A stretch of 64,000 bases of DNA. Source: Pedobacter lusitanus (GTDB lineage: Bacteria > Bacteroidota > Bacteroidia > Sphingobacteriales > Sphingobacteriaceae). This document shows positions 44,637 through 54,015 of this stretch, one piece after another. Both the position numbers and the translations under genes were made by a program. The first letter of the stretch is position 1; every line of letters starts with the position of its first letter. Location of the stretch: positions 2,108,001 through 2,172,000 of the forward strand of contig NZ_CP157278.1 of the NCBI RefSeq assembly GCF_040026395.1, written 5' to 3'. The notes under the pieces are model-generated. The model made no database searches. It saw nothing but the letters and a program-made list of their open reading frames with translations, and had not been told where the DNA came from.

Positions 44637-46145
44637 ATGAAGAAATTAATACTGACTCTGAGCCTTGGTTTTAGCCTTTTTATTGTCCGTGCCCAAAACC
44701 AGCTACTGTTCCAGGAGAACTTCAATCATGCTGCTGCCTATGAAAGTACAACAGGCATTAATGGTATGGCCCTGAACCTGACGGCAACAGCAAAGAAAAG
44801 AAAGCCCCTGATAATGCAGTCGTTAAATGCTCCGTCGTCCGGCTCTTTTACCACAGTGCTCTGGGTCAAAGCAGCTCCTGTTGATGATCAGGACTATATT
44901 TTATTATCAAACCAGAAAGAAAAGACAGACAGCAGCGAAGCTACCTGGCAACTGGGGAAACAGGCAACAGGAGCCTGGTACTGGAGTGCTGTGCAGGGTA
45001 AAAGCAAATATGAGTACCGGCCAACTTTAAGCAGACAACCTGTTAATGACGGGAACTGGCATCAGCTTGCTTTTACTTTCAATAAGGAACATAAAGAAGT
45101 CCGGTTATATTATGACGGCAGGAATGTAGCAGTTTATTTCACTCCTGAACTGAGTAGCCTGCTTACAAAACAGTCACAACTAATTATAGGCGGGCCATTA
45201 AGTGGTGATCTGAGTGAATGGGAAACCTTCAATGGGACACTCGATGAGCTTCAGGTATATGATAGTCTCTGGAGCGCAGCACAAATCATGAATGCCTATC
45301 GTTCCATTAGCGGCCGTGCTTTAAAAATTGAGAAAGTCAGCACGCCAGTTCACCTGAAAGTCATGAATTATAACATTTGGCATGGAGGGCATGAGACAGG
45401 AAAATATATTGGCCCGGGACGCATTGCCGAAGTCATTAAAGAATCTGATGCGGATATTATTTCTATGCAGGAAACCTATGGCTCTGGTGCCCGTATTGCG
45501 GATGAATTGGGTTATTATTTCTACCTCCGGAGTACTAATCTTTCTATTATGAGCCGCTACCCTATTGAAGAAACAATTACAGGTATCCACCCTTTTTACA
45601 ATGGAGGTGCACATATTGACCTGGGCTCAGGAAAAAAAATATTATTGGTTACCAACTGGCTTAATTATCCTTTCGATTACTGGGATGATCTTGAAAAGAA
45701 TGTACCTATAGACAGTGCCTCATGGATGGCGAAACAACAACAGGTTAATGCAGGCAGGCTGAAAGAAATTCTTGACGGAATAAAAAAGGAGATTACCGGT
45801 AATACACCCGTGATTTTTTGCGGAGACTTTAACACCGGTTCCCATCTGGATTGGACTAAAGCTGCCCGGCACTTAAACAAAGGACATATCATGCCTTTTC
45901 CGACAGGTATCCTGATGGAAAAAGCAGGTTTCAAAGATTCATTTCGTATGCTGTATCCAGACCCCCTGAAAAACAGAGGAATTACCTGGACTCCTCAGTT
46001 CAGCCAAAGTTTCAAAGACCGGATTGACTATATTTATTACAAGGGAAATGGACTTGTCCCGATTGCTTCAAAAGTATTTGATACGCATAAAGTATGGTAT
46101 CCTTCAGATCACGGAGCAATCATGACAACTTTTAAGCTAGAGTAA
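44637..46145 (+). CDS. Exported LamG-domain endonuclease/exonuclease/phosphatase protein
   Basis: 502 residues; signal peptide about 1-19 (FIVRAQ). Residues about 25-220 are a LamG/concanavalin-like sandwich (GNWHQLAFTFNKEHKEVRLYYDG, in part). Residues about 240-500 are an EEP-fold domain: MNYNIWHGG, MQETYG with the metal Glu, FCGDFNTGS with the catalytic Asp-Asn, and SDHGAIM at the end. This suggests a secreted DNase or phosphodiesterase with a sugar-binding module; the substrate is open. Confidence 0.9.
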   Translation: MKKLILTLSLGFSLFIVRAQNQLLFQENFNHAAAYESTTGINGMALNLTATAKKRKPLIMQSLNAPSSGSFTTVLWVKAAPVDDQDYILLSNQKEKTDSSEATWQLGKQATGAWYWSAVQGKSKYEYRPTLSRQPVNDGNWHQLAFTFNKEHKEVRLYYDGRNVAVYFTPELSSLLTKQSQLIIGGPLSGDLSEWETFNGTLDELQVYDSLWSAAQIMNAYRSISGRALKIEKVSTPVHLKVMNYNIWHGGHETGKYIGPGRIAEVIKESDADIISMQETYGSGARIADELGYYFYLRSTNLSIMSRYPIEETITGIHPFYNGGAHIDLGSGKKILLVTNWLNYPFDYWDDLEKNVPIDSASWMAKQQQVNAGRLKEILDGIKKEITGNTPVIFCGDFNTGSHLDWTKAARHLNKGHIMPFPTGILMEKAGFKDSFRMLYPDPLKNRGITWTPQFSQSFKDRIDYIYYKGNGLVPIASKVFDTHKVWYPSDHGAIMTTFKLE

Positions 46146-46233
46146 ATCAGCATTGTTATTTATACAGGGTGTAGCATTCGTTTTGCTGCTGTGTGTAAAA
46201 ATGATTAAATTAACAGTATTATAAATTTAGGGA

Positions 46234-47343
46234 ATGAAAAAAATGCTTTGTTTAATTCTGGCTCTTCCGCTAATGGTAAGTGCGCAGAAAAATCAGTCCC
46301 AATTGTCAAAGGGCAATGAAATTTTATATACCATGCCCGAAGAGTCCGAGCTTCATGAGGGCACCTGGCTTCAATGGCCCCATGAATATCAATATGGCGA
46401 AACTTTTTCAAACAGACTCGATGATGTCTGGATAGCCATGACAGAATCACTGGCAGCAGACGAAAAAGTACACATCATTGCTTATAATGAGGAGGAAAAA
46501 GAGAAAATCAAAGAAATGCTTCATGAAGCCAATGTCTCTCTGGCTAATGTGGATTTTTATATCTATCCAACCGATGATTTTTGGGTAAGGGATAACGGCC
46601 CCATTTATGTAAGAGATAAAACAGGTAAACTGATCATCGAAGACTGGGGCTTTAACGGTTGGGGCAAAAAGGCGGAATTTACTAACTGTAATGCTATACC
46701 ATCAAAAATTGCCAGAGCTCAGGGCAAAACACTTATCGACTTAAATTCTGTAATGGTCAATGAGGGTGGTGCGATTGAAATTGACGGAAACGGGACTTTA
46801 CTGGCTACAAAAAGTGCCATTTTAAATGCGAACAGGAATCCGGGGATGTCTCAGGGAGAAGCAGAAGCTATTTTTAGAAAATATTTAGGTGCAACTAACT
46901 TTATCTGGCTAAACGGCAAAGCTGGACTGGAAATAACCGATATGCATATAGACGGTTTTGCCAGATTTGGAAATTCAAGTACATTAGTCACCATGTCTGC
47001 TGATGATCTGGCCGACTGGCAGGTGCCGGATAACGATATTGATAAACTGTATCTGGCTAAAAATAAATCAGGTAAACCTTATCGCATAGTCAAATTACCA
47101 CTGACTAAAAATACAGTTACAACAGCTTACGGAAAAAAGCTAGGTTATAAAGGCTCTTATGTAAACTATTACATTGGTAATAAGGTAGTTTTGGTTCCAA
47201 ACTATCAGGATAGTAATGATGCAGTAGCCAATGCCATTATTCAAAAGCTGTATCCTGCCAGGGAGGTCATAGGTATTGATGTCAGAAACTTATATGCGAA
47301 CGGTGGCATGATCCATTGTGTAACACAACAGCAACCTAAATAA
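46234..47343 (+). CDS. Exported agmatine-deiminase/peptidyl-arginine-deiminase family protein
   Basis: 369 residues with a signal peptide (about 1-17, MVSAQ). The guanidine-modifying fold is shown by GTWLQWPHEYQYG near 43-55, DDFWVRDNGP at 114-123, the GGAIEIDGNGTLL block, DMHIDGFARF and the nucleophile C362 in GGMIHC. Relatives hydrolyse agmatine to N-carbamoylputrescine; export suggests a periplasmic or secreted form, possibly acting on extracellular agmatine. Confidence 0.9.
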   Translation: MKKMLCLILALPLMVSAQKNQSQLSKGNEILYTMPEESELHEGTWLQWPHEYQYGETFSNRLDDVWIAMTESLAADEKVHIIAYNEEEKEKIKEMLHEANVSLANVDFYIYPTDDFWVRDNGPIYVRDKTGKLIIEDWGFNGWGKKAEFTNCNAIPSKIARAQGKTLIDLNSVMVNEGGAIEIDGNGTLLATKSAILNANRNPGMSQGEAEAIFRKYLGATNFIWLNGKAGLEITDMHIDGFARFGNSSTLVTMSADDLADWQVPDNDIDKLYLAKNKSGKPYRIVKLPLTKNTVTTAYGKKLGYKGSYVNYYIGNKVVLVPNYQDSNDAVANAIIQKLYPAREVIGIDVRNLYANGGMIHCVTQQQPK

Positions 47344-47386
47344 TTTCCCCTTATGCATCAGGTCCTCATGAAGTCTTATTCTGTCG

Positions 47387-48289
47387 TTACTGCGTATTTG
47401 TTTTTCTAAGCAGCCCTATATTTAACCACACAATAGCTCCAATGATCAATAAGATACCAGTCCATTGATAAACATTAATGTTTTCGCGCAGGACAAGGCA
47501 GGCAAAAATAGCACCTACCGGTATCTGAAGACTTGTAATAATCCCGCTAAGCCCTACTCCAATTACAGGCATCCCTTTGACATACATTAACGGAGGCAAT
47601 ACCATTCCGAGTAAAGCAAGTGCCAGACCCCATTTCCATAAAACTGCAGCATCAAAACTCTGTAACAGAGACGGTCCCCATATGATCAGTACGGCCAGCA
47701 GGCATCCCATATTCAAAAATAATGTCCGGCGCAGCGGTGATTTATTAACTACCACACGGCTGGAAAGATAAATAGAGCAGGTACTGGCTACTGCGGCCAG
47801 TAACCCAAAGCCTATAGCAGCAAGGCCGATGCTGCTACCGGCCAATAATAAATTGGTAGCCAGCACTGTACCGCCTAAGATTACAACTGCCGCTATGATC
47901 TTACGGGGGGAAGGGAATTTTCTGGTCAGTATACTTTCAAGTAAGATTCCCATCCATACAGATTGTGTCAGCAATACGATACTCGTACCTGCCGAACCAT
48001 ACCAGATAGACAGGAAATAAAAAATATTAATGAGCCCGACACAAACTCCATGCAGGGCAACCTTTACTTTTTCGCCGGTAGTAAATTTCCAATCCTCAGC
48101 TTTTTTCTTTCTGGCCAGCAGATTTAACAGTAGTATAAGGATAAAACCTGTTGCTACTTGCGAAAAAGTAATATTTGCTGTATCATACCCGTCCTGTCTG
48201 GCCAGTTTAACAAATGTGCCCAGCAATCCAAAACTAAAAGCACCGATGATTACAAATAATATTGCGGTAAGCATTCTTTTATCTTTCAT
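47387..48289 (-). CDS. DMT/EamA-family transporter
   Basis: 300 residues with ten predicted membrane segments arranged as two EamA repeats of five (about 5-140 and 150-295; for example IIGAFSFGLLGTFVKLA and the repeat-two ALLGMVLPPLMYVKG). Family members move amino acids, nucleosides or drugs. It begins 7 bp after the end of the frameshifted outer-membrane gene and may be co-transcribed with it. Confidence 0.9.
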   Translation of the reverse strand: MKDKRMLTAILFVIIGAFSFGLLGTFVKLARQDGYDTANITFSQVATGFILILLLNLLARKKKAEDWKFTTGEKVKVALHGVCVGLINIFYFLSIWYGSAGTSIVLLTQSVWMGILLESILTRKFPSPRKIIAAVVILGGTVLATNLLLAGSSIGLAAIGFGLLAAVASTCSIYLSSRVVVNKSPLRRTLFLNMGCLLAVLIIWGPSLLQSFDAAVLWKWGLALALLGMVLPPLMYVKGMPVIGVGLSGIITSLQIPVGAIFACLVLRENINVYQWTGILLIIGAIVWLNIGLLRKTNTQ

Positions 48290-48296
48290 ATCCTGA

Positions 48297-49225
48297 TTAT
48301 TTAAGTTTATAAGCTACTTTGAAAGTTGGGCGTACTCCTTCTGTCCTGTTCCTGGCACCGGTTTCAAAAAACGCTTTCAGTTCTGCAGCGAGTCCGCCCG
48401 GGGTAACATAACTTAAACCAGGACCAATAGCCAGCACCCGTTCCCTGGTATCACTGATTTTATAGGTATCCTGGTAATACTGACGATTGCCATAAAAAGC
48501 ATCCTGGGTTAGCTGTTTTAAGAAATAGCCGGCCAGCTCGGCCCTCAGTTTTTTATAGACCGTATGCTCGATAGCATAATTGATATTATAAAATGCGCCA
48601 GACTGATCTCCACTATCAATTTTCCTGAAATTATAGTTAAAATTGTTCCTTGTACTTATACTAAGCTGTTCATTGAGAAAAACAGTAAAAGCATAATAGG
48701 CAGTCAACGTAAAAAAATGTGAACTCGGGTTAACATCGTATTTATCATTATACGCGCCTAAGGGAATCGCGATATCTACTTCTGCCCGGTGAGCATAACG
48801 CAACCCGAAAAAATGTTTATTACTCCATTGTATCACCGGCCCGAGAATAATACCACCAACTATACCAGGGTTGGTGGAGAGATTGTTTTTCTCACCACTG
48901 CCCGAAAGCCTGACCAGTGGAGCCAGTAAGCTAAAAGCTAAATTCCCATTCCATACCGGTACATGAGACTCGTACACGAACTGCTGCATGGATAAGAATG
49001 AACTTACCCGGGCAGCATTGATATCTTCGCCCTGCGGACCTTTTACTGACCGCGGGTTAATATCTGAAGGTATTGAATATAATAGAGTCCAGGTCCCGGA
49101 GAAACGCCGTCCTGCATATTTGCCAACCCGAGATTTGTTGCAGGCAACCGTGGATCCTGCGCAAAACCCTGCAGATAAAAAGATGTTAAAAATAGTCCTG
49201 TAAATAATGTTGCCCGCCAATTCAT
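48297..49225 (-). pseudogene. Phenol-MetA/SphA-type outer-membrane protein, frameshifted
   Basis: The N-terminal part (ATG at 49225) reads MNWRATLFTGLFLTSFYLQG, then LPATNLGLANMQDGVSPGPGLYYIQYL, a signal peptide and the opening of the SphA / MetA-pathway outer-membrane family. Near 49070 the coding sequence moves to another frame, which continues DINPRSVKGPQGEDINAARV and runs as a beta-barrel to VAYKLK. One base lost or gained near ATTCAATACCTTCAG explains it. Without a shift neither part gives a full exported barrel. Divergent from a Crp-type regulator. Confidence 0.8.
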
Positions 49226-49339
49226 TTTCTTTGATAATTTATAGGACAAAATTAGCGGGTCTTTACATCTGATAAAATTAAGATACCTTTAGAAAATTCA
49301 TATCCTATAGGTAAATTGTAAGTCTAACTGTGAATAAAA

Positions 49340-49924
49340 ATGATATTTGATAGTATTCTGAAAAATATTGAACGGCACATTACTCTCAGTGAAGCAGAAA
49401 AGGCCGATTTTTGTAGTTTGCTGGAGGTAATACAGGTTAAGAAGAAAGAATACCTGATTCACCAGGAAGAGATTTGTACACACGAAGCCTATATTAACAA
49501 AGGCTGTTTCCGCACCTTTTTTGTAGACAGGGAGGAGGTTGAGCACACTTTCTATTTTGGCATTGAAGACTGGTGGATCTCTGATATTTACAGCCGCACA
49601 TTCAAGGTTCCTTCCCAATATAAAATTATGGCGCTGGAAGATGCAGAAGTATTTCTCATTTCGGATAATGCTTTAGAAGCCTTTTTGCTCCGGGTACCGA
49701 AAATGGAATATTTTTACCGTAAGCTATTTCAGCATTCCATGGCCGTTTATCAACTGCGACTACTGCAGCTTCATCAGCATACTGCAGAAGAACGTTACCG
49801 GAATTTCAGACAAAAATATCCTGAATTTGACCGCCGTATTCCGCAGAAATATATTGCTTCATTTCTTGGTCTTACTCCCGAATTCTTCAATACGGTAAGA
49901 ACCCGGGTATTGAAAAGCTGGTAA
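49340..49924 (+). CDS. Crp/Fnr-family transcriptional regulator
   Basis: 194 residues. A cyclic-nucleotide-binding-like beta-barrel covers about 10-115 (KKKEYLIHQEEICTHEAYI, then FFVDREEVEH). A C-terminal region (145-194) has the HTH RIPQKYIASFLGLTPEFFNTVR. The family is common in Bacteroidota as a local activator. It is divergent from the frameshifted outer-membrane gene across 114 bp and may once have controlled it. Confidence 0.9.
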   Translation: MIFDSILKNIERHITLSEAEKADFCSLLEVIQVKKKEYLIHQEEICTHEAYINKGCFRTFFVDREEVEHTFYFGIEDWWISDIYSRTFKVPSQYKIMALEDAEVFLISDNALEAFLLRVPKMEYFYRKLFQHSMAVYQLRLLQLHQHTAEERYRNFRQKYPEFDRRIPQKYIASFLGLTPEFFNTVRTRVLKSW

Positions 49925-49969
49925 TAAAGTGGTTCCGGGGAAGATGATATTACTCCGGGGAAAATGATA

Positions 49970-50833
49970 TTACTTAAACAGTGAAACCACCTTTTTACCA
50001 CCACTGATAATTGCTACCATAATCAGACCTCCGATTAGTCCAAATGCAAGCTCTCTGACTATTGAGGCTATATCTGGTAATATATGGTGTAAATACGCTA
50101 TGTTATGGACAAAAATACCGCCTGAAACCAGGATCAGTGCAATTGTTCCAACTACAGCCAGAATTCTGATAATAACGGGCAGGGATTTAACAAGTAAAGC
50201 TCCCATACCAGCGAAGAAACCTTTATTACGGGAACGGCTGATCAATTTATAGCCTACATCATCCATTCTTACAATCATTGCAACTATACCATAAACACCA
50301 ATTGTAGCTAATAATGAAACAATCGAAACAGTCAGGATTTGTATAGTTACATTTTCATCCAGCACAGTTCCCAATGCGATAATCACAATCTCCACAGACA
50401 GAATGAAATCAGTAGTTACAGCGGATTTGATTTTTGTTTTTTCTGCAGTGCTATCATCCTGTTGAAGGGCTGAAACCTCCTCATGAGATTCTGCAGGGTG
50501 ATGAAAGAAGTATTCGATTATTTTTTCTACTCCCTCATAAGCTAAATAAAATCCTCCTAATACCAGGATAATCTTAATAGCCACCGGAAAAAACACATTC
50601 AATAATAAAGCAATAGGGACAATAATCAGCTTGTTAACCAAAGAGCCTTTAGTAATTGCCCAAAGTACAGGTAATTCACGTGAAGACACAAAACCAGTTG
50701 CCTTTTCTGCATTTACCGCTAAATCATCACCTAAAATACCAGCTGTCTTTTTTGTTGCTATTTTAGCTGTCAATGCAACATCATCCATTATGGAAGCTAT
50801 ATCATCCAAGATTGCGAAAAAACCTGAGCCCAT
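49970..50833 (-). CDS. DUF808 inner-membrane protein (YedI type)
   Basis: 287 residues from the ATG at 50833 (MGSGFFAILDDIASIMDDV), the typical family start; an upstream ATG adds 24 residues unlike the family. Conserved features are the amphipathic N-terminus, IATKKTAGILGDDLAVNA and several membrane segments at about 75-280. The function is not known. Confidence 0.9.
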   Translation of the reverse strand: MGSGFFAILDDIASIMDDVALTAKIATKKTAGILGDDLAVNAEKATGFVSSRELPVLWAITKGSLVNKLIIVPIALLLNVFFPVAIKIILVLGGFYLAYEGVEKIIEYFFHHPAESHEEVSALQQDDSTAEKTKIKSAVTTDFILSVEIVIIALGTVLDENVTIQILTVSIVSLLATIGVYGIVAMIVRMDDVGYKLISRSRNKGFFAGMGALLVKSLPVIIRILAVVGTIALILVSGGIFVHNIAYLHHILPDIASIVRELAFGLIGGLIMVAIISGGKKVVSLFK

Positions 50834-50998
50834 TTTATATTTTAATTCTGTTGAAATTATTTGAATTATTCCGCATATCAAAAGATAGCGTGTAACTAAA
50901 CACAAAGGCCGAATTTACAGCAAAAATTGCTATAATAGACAGGATTTTTAATGGAACGGCCAAATTATACACTATTAGGATTACAACTTTCAGCTCTG

Positions 50999-52450
50999 TT
51001 ATGTTTTAATAAATTCCAGCTCACGACCATTTTGTTTTAAGGTCAATTTGACTACCCTGCCATTTTTATCTTCGGCGAAGACAATTTTGGCCTCTACTGC
51101 GGTGTAAAAGAAAGTGTTTTGTGTTTCAGGATAAACTTTATACGAGGACTGACCTGTCAATTGCGCATAAAGCTGGTTGTCTTTATTGACAATGGTGAAT
51201 CTAAAGTCAGGGCTGTCTTTACTTCGATATTCTCCTGCAAATTTCACCAGTTTCTCGGCGGTTACAGAAAGTACAGTGGCACTTTTTTTCACCTCCGGAA
51301 TAGCATACTCTCTGTTATTTATAATATTTTCTATGTTAAAACCCAGTTCATAGATATTAATCCGGTTGTAATTGTTCATTAGAACGATGACTGTCTGGTT
51401 TTTAAAGTACCTTACAATAAGCGTGGCATACCCCGGATATCCCCCGGTATGCAGATAAAATCCCTGTGGTTCATTGATCATCCATCCAAAGCCATATGGG
51501 AACCCCATCAATTCTGCCGGCTTACCATCCTTCAACAGATATGGCGCAAAGACGTTTTTAATTTCCTGTTTATTGGCTAGTTTTTCAGTGTACAACGCCT
51601 GATCCCATTTCAATAAATCTTCTGCAGTACTACTAATCCCATAAGGACCGGCTACCCCATCAAAAAAGAGCTGATATTTCTCAGTACTGTCACTCAACAG
51701 ATATTTATCCTTGATTGGATCATATATATAGCCATAGGCATAATTATTAATTTTATTCTTAGCATAGCGTTGACCGTAAACCTGTGTATGCATCATATTT
51801 AAGGGCCCGAAAATATTCTTGCGCAGGTAAGTGGCAAAATCTATTCCCGAAACTTTCTCGGCAATTAGTGCTAATAATACATAATTTGTATTGGAATAGG
51901 CTGTATTTACACCTGGTTTAAAAAGTGTTTTCACCTTGTTTTTTTGTAAAGACTCCAGAATATCTTTATTAAAGTTGATTTTTGTAATGTCCACTTCTTT
52001 TGCTCCCCATCCCAAAAAATCAGGTATCCCTGAGGTATGATGCACTAAGTCGTTAATAGTTATATCGCTATAAGGTAATTCTGGAAAATATCTTTTAAGG
52101 GTGTCCTCATATTTCAGTTTCCCTTTCTGGTGTAACTGTACGATAGCCATTGCAGTAAACTGTTTAGCAATGGAAGCCAGTTCGAACATCGTGTTTTTAT
52201 CTATTGGAACTTTAGTATCCTGGTTAGTATAACCAAAACTCTTCTGGTAAATCGGTTTCCCATGGTCTGCTACCAGAACGCTACCACTAAAAGCATTTTG
52301 CTGAACTAGTGTTTGAAAGAGTGTATCTAATTTCTTTGAAACCTGTGCATCTGCCTTTTTACTGATCATAAAAGTAACAGAGAACAGAATAATTATAAAA
52401 AGCCTGATTTGCTTTATAATAATGGGAGCTATTATTTTATATTTTCTCAT
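50999..52450 (-). CDS. Exported serine hydrolase (beta-lactamase/class C family)
   Basis: 483 residues; signal segment to about 35 (KKADAQ). Catalytic motifs are complete: SIAK at 93-96, YSN at 185-187 and HTGG in FYLHTGGYPGYA. A C-terminal lipocalin-like segment (FAGEYRSKDSPDFRFTIVNK) follows the hydrolase domain, as in many Bacteroidota relatives. Unlike the one at 8281 it keeps the canonical second motif. Substrate unknown; the gene stands alone. Confidence 0.9.
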   Translation of the reverse strand: MRKYKIIAPIIIKQIRLFIIILFSVTFMISKKADAQVSKKLDTLFQTLVQQNAFSGSVLVADHGKPIYQKSFGYTNQDTKVPIDKNTMFELASIAKQFTAMAIVQLHQKGKLKYEDTLKRYFPELPYSDITINDLVHHTSGIPDFLGWGAKEVDITKINFNKDILESLQKNKVKTLFKPGVNTAYSNTNYVLLALIAEKVSGIDFATYLRKNIFGPLNMMHTQVYGQRYAKNKINNYAYGYIYDPIKDKYLLSDSTEKYQLFFDGVAGPYGISSTAEDLLKWDQALYTEKLANKQEIKNVFAPYLLKDGKPAELMGFPYGFGWMINEPQGFYLHTGGYPGYATLIVRYFKNQTVIVLMNNYNRINIYELGFNIENIINNREYAIPEVKKSATVLSVTAEKLVKFAGEYRSKDSPDFRFTIVNKDNQLYAQLTGQSSYKVYPETQNTFFYTAVEAKIVFAEDKNGRVVKLTLKQNGRELEFIKT

Positions 52451-52697
52451 TTGATAATCTGTTGCTTAGAAGACCTGCTAAATCAGCTGTAAAGTCAGGA
52501 GAATAATTTCTTCCGGATTTTTTAACCCGGCAACCTTCACCTAAATAAAAATACTGTTTTTAATATTCCCTACACCATAACAAACACAGTCTTTAATAAA
52601 TAACCGGCGTTTTAAGATTCATCAGATTACACAGATAAAGAATTTTCTAAAGATTATCTTCGCACCTGATTGTTTGATAGAATTTTAGACTAGAAAT

Positions 52698-52838
52698 ATG
52701 AAAAACGGATACATCATCCTGATATCAGTATTACTGATCTGCCCACTTTTTATGCTACAATCCTGCCGGGTAGTCTCTAACAATTATGGGAAGCGTGTCA
52801 TTCCATACAAGAATGATAGTATAGATAACTTCCGGTAA
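52698..52838 (+). CDS. 46-residue lipoprotein-like peptide
   Basis: Starts MKNGYIILISVLLICPLF and carries the lipobox LQSC (Cys23), leaving a 24-residue basic/polar tail (RVVSNNYGKRVIPYKNDSID). Its stop overlaps the start of the AraC remnant frame by 14 bp. It is short and without relatives I recognise, yet the signal sequence is clean. Confidence 0.45.
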   Translation: MKNGYIILISVLLICPLFMLQSCRVVSNNYGKRVIPYKNDSIDNFR

Positions 52839-53346
52839 TCAGCCATTTTTATTTGAGGAAATAATCTCTCCGCAGATACAAGCAGTCGGGGCCGATATTG
52901 TTACTGCAAGTCCGGCAAAAGAGCTACAGGATCTTTATTACAAAATAAAAGCCGAAGAACTTATTTACTTATTGTTTGCAGAATTACTGAAAAGACAGGA
53001 TGCTACTTCGCAAACACTGAATACTGCCGATGTCAAAAGAATTTATGAGGTAAAGGATAAAATACTTTCTGACATCGACACCCCACCAGTACTTTCTGAA
53101 CTTGTCAAACTCTCAGGCATGAGTGAATCTAAATTAAAGCGGCTCTTTAAACAGATTTTCGGAAACAGTATATACAACTATTACCAGAGTTTCAGGATGA
53201 AGAAGGCCGCTTATCTGATCAAAGAAGAAAACTTACCGGTGTCTGAGGCAGGTTATCTTTTAGGCTTTTCAAATCTCAGCCATTTTTCAAGATTGTTTGA
53301 AGCACATATTGGCATAAAGCCGAAAAAGTATGCTGCTGGCAAATAA
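52825..53346 (+). pseudogene. 5'-truncated AraC-family regulator
   Basis: The frame is open from 52825 (after a TAG) to the stop at 53346. It has family-like sequence from the first codons (GNQPFLFEEIISPQIQ, ELQDLYYKIKAEELIYLL), with no ATG near them. The two AraC helix-turn-helix motifs are intact: VLSELVKLSGMSESKLKRLF and PVSEAGYLLGFSNLSHFSRLF (in part). About 120 N-terminal residues of the usual 290 are absent. A TTG at 52972 could give a 124-residue DNA-binding fragment. Upstream DNA holds a small lipoprotein ORF instead, so this is probably a remnant. Confidence 0.75.
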
Positions 53347-53468
53347 AAAACTCTTTTTTTGACAAACCTGAAAAAAGAAACGGTTTCTATTTTCAGACAC
53401 AAATCATTTGTTTATCTGTTATATTCAGTACGATCTCTTTAAATAAGTTTCCATAAACTAACTATATC

Positions 53469-53819
53469 ATGATTGAAAATAATAAAGAAATTTTAAGAAA
53501 AGCAAACGCAGCAATTACTGCCGGAGACCATGAGGGTTTCCTTTCTTTTTGTACCGAGGACACACTATGGACATTTGTAGGCGACGAGATATTGAAAGGT
53601 AAAGAAGCTGTCCGTCAATACATGTCAAAAGCTTATCTGGAACCTCCCAAATTTGAAGTTGAAGATTTAATTGGGGATGGTGATTTTGTTACTGCTGTCG
53701 GAAAAATCAGCATGAAAGATGAACACGGAAAAATGATTCATTATACTTACTGTGACGTCTGGCGGTTTCAACAGGGTAAGATGGCCGAGTTAAAAGCTTT
53801 TGTTATCAAAACCGGGTAA
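53469..53819 (+). CDS. SnoaL-like / NTF2-fold protein
   Basis: 116 residues with the NTF2-like cone: an N-terminal helix pair (ILRKANAAITAGDHEGFLSF), TLWTFVGDEILKGKEAVRQY and the terminal strand pair DVWRFQQGKMAELKAF. Such proteins bind or modify small molecules. The gene is alone, 123 bp after the AraC remnant. Confidence 0.85.
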   Translation: MIENNKEILRKANAAITAGDHEGFLSFCTEDTLWTFVGDEILKGKEAVRQYMSKAYLEPPKFEVEDLIGDGDFVTAVGKISMKDEHGKMIHYTYCDVWRFQQGKMAELKAFVIKTG

Positions 53820-53940
53820 CGCGAATTAACATTCGTTAACACTGATCAACATGGCGTTAAGAAAACCATACGGACTGACATTGTATATTCGTCCTGTTCA
53901 GACAGGATAAAATTATTTTAATTCTATTGACAATCAACTA

Positions 53941-53971
53941 TTTGTTTTGCTGCTAAATTGTTTTATCTTTG
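53941..53971 (+). promoter_or_regulatory. Bacteroidota sigma-AB-type promoter of the GH18 gene
   Basis: TTTG at 53941-53944 and TATCTTTG at 53964-53971 match the -33 TTTG and -7 TAnnTTTG elements with the standard 19-bp spacer. Transcription should begin near 53977, giving a leader of about 40 bases. Confidence 0.75.
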
Positions 53972-54015
53972 AATAACCTCTCTGAACAGACCCAATATAA
54001 ACTTAATTTTAACCT

